Made by a program: the position numbers and the translations under genes. This document shows, piece by piece, positions 6,213 to 6,763 of a DNA stretch of 6,763 nucleotides. The notes below the pieces were generated by a model. It saw only the letters and a list, made by a program, of their open reading frames with translations, was not told the DNA's origin and did not search any database. This DNA comes from Oscillospiraceae bacterium (GTDB taxonomy: Bacteria; Bacillota; Clostridia; Oscillospirales; Ruminococcaceae), in assembly GCA_016297165.1 (NCBI GenBank), contig JAEDHF010000097.1, forward strand, positions 1 through 6,763, in the 5' to 3' direction. Position 1 is the stretch's first letter. Each line of letters begins with the position of its first letter.

Positions 6213-6763
6213 TTATTCAGCTACTGCCGCCTTAATAGCGTCAACCTTGTCTGTTCTTTCCCAGGCTACTCCAAGGTCCTCACGACCCATGTGGCCGTAA
6301 GCGGAAAGAGCCTTATACTGGGGCTTTCTGAGCTCGAGAGCGGAGATAATAGCCGCAGGACGTAAGTCGAATACCTTTGCTACTGCGTCGGAAAGCTTTT
6401 CATCGCTTACCTTACCTGTACCGAAGGTGTCGATAAGTACGGAAACGGGCTTAGCTACGCCGATAGCGTAAGCGATTTCAACCTCACACTTGTCTGCAAG
6501 TCCTGCTGCAACAATATTCTTTGCTACATATCTTGCCGCATAAGCTGCGGAACGGTCAACCTTCGTGGGATCCTTACCGGAGAAGGCGCCGCCGCCGTGT
6601 CTTGCGTAGCCGCCGTATGTATCAACGATAATCTTTCTGCCTGTAAGACCGCTGTCGCCCATGGGTCCGCCTACAACGAAACGACCAGTGGGGTTTACGA
6701 AATACTTTGTATTTTCGTCAAGTAATTCAGCAGGAATCGTAGTCTTGATAACCTTCTCGATTA
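6213..6763 (-). CDS. metK: S-adenosylmethionine synthetase, C-terminal part (5'-partial)
   Basis: Methionine adenosyltransferase, which makes S-adenosylmethionine from methionine and ATP in the cytosol and releases phosphate and pyrophosphate. About 183 C-terminal residues of a protein normally near 390-400 are present; the remainder lies beyond the right edge. The frame is open through the edge: before the internal methionine at 6662 it reads IPAELLDENTKYFVNPTGRF and then VVGGP, so that methionine is not the start. The family signature GGGAFSGKDPTKVDRS is at 6549-6596, preceded by GDSGLTGRKIIVDTYGG; the ATP/phosphate-binding lysines and aspartates in these blocks are intact. The C-terminus (LSAYGHMGREDLGVAWE, then a short tail) is normal for bacterial MetK. 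The gene converges on the GH13 gene and shares its terminator. Any SAM riboswitch or promoter would be outside the window. Confidence 0.97.
   Translation of the reverse strand, partial: IEKVIKTTIPAELLDENTKYFVNPTGRFVVGGPMGDSGLTGRKIIVDTYGGYARHGGGAFSGKDPTKVDRSAAYAARYVAKNIVAAGLADKCEVEIAYAIGVAKPVSVLIDTFGTGKVSDEKLSDAVAKVFDLRPAAIISALELRKPQYKALSAYGHMGREDLGVAWERTDKVDAIKAAVAE

Noticed and set aside
6660..6662. Internal methionine codon as the start of the minus-strand gene
   Set aside because: The preceding in-frame residues are recognisable MetK sequence continuing to the edge, so the gene is cut by the window and not short.

Overview
The window looks like an ordinary chromosomal segment of a low-to-mid GC Gram-positive anaerobe, most likely a gut Clostridia member (Oscillospiraceae/Ruminococcaceae or a relative). 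That placement is inferred from the strong AGGAGG-type ribosome binding sites, a sigma-A style promoter, the style of the alpha-amylase-family enzyme, and the clostridial-looking MetK and phosphorylase. No sequence search could be run, so the genus is not claimed. There are no mobile elements, CRISPR arrays, tRNAs or rRNAs.

Layout. (1) Positions 2-1641 hold two plus-strand genes separated by only 2 nt: a 5'-truncated membrane-anchored YkuE-like metallophosphoesterase, then a cytoplasmic metallo-beta-lactamase-fold hydrolase of the COG1237 type. (2) A 185-nt AT-rich gap (1642-1826) carries a near-consensus promoter (TTGAAA, 17 nt, TATAAT), two short inverted repeats overlapping it, and a ribosome binding site. 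(3) Positions 1827-6150 form a probable two-gene operon: a complete 798-residue glycogen/maltodextrin phosphorylase, then after a 64-nt gap containing a GC-rich hairpin, a complete 620-residue cytoplasmic GH13 alpha-glucan hydrolase. (4) Positions 6160-6206 hold a hairpin with T-runs on both strands, which works as a shared terminator for the convergent neighbour. (5) The minus strand from 6213 to the window end is the C-terminal part of metK (S-adenosylmethionine synthetase).

How the genes work together. The phosphorylase removes glucose units from the ends of intracellular glycogen or maltodextrin as glucose-1-phosphate and stalls near branches. The adjacent secretion-signal-free GH13 enzyme plausibly opens branched or short dextrins, so the pair would form a cytoplasmic alpha-glucan breakdown unit. 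The two upstream metal-dependent hydrolases have no evident link to this pathway, and metK is a housekeeping neighbour.

I did not find a clearly novel system. The points most worth checking are the candidate operators at the phosphorylase promoter, the intercistronic hairpin, and the substrate specificity of the GH13 partner.
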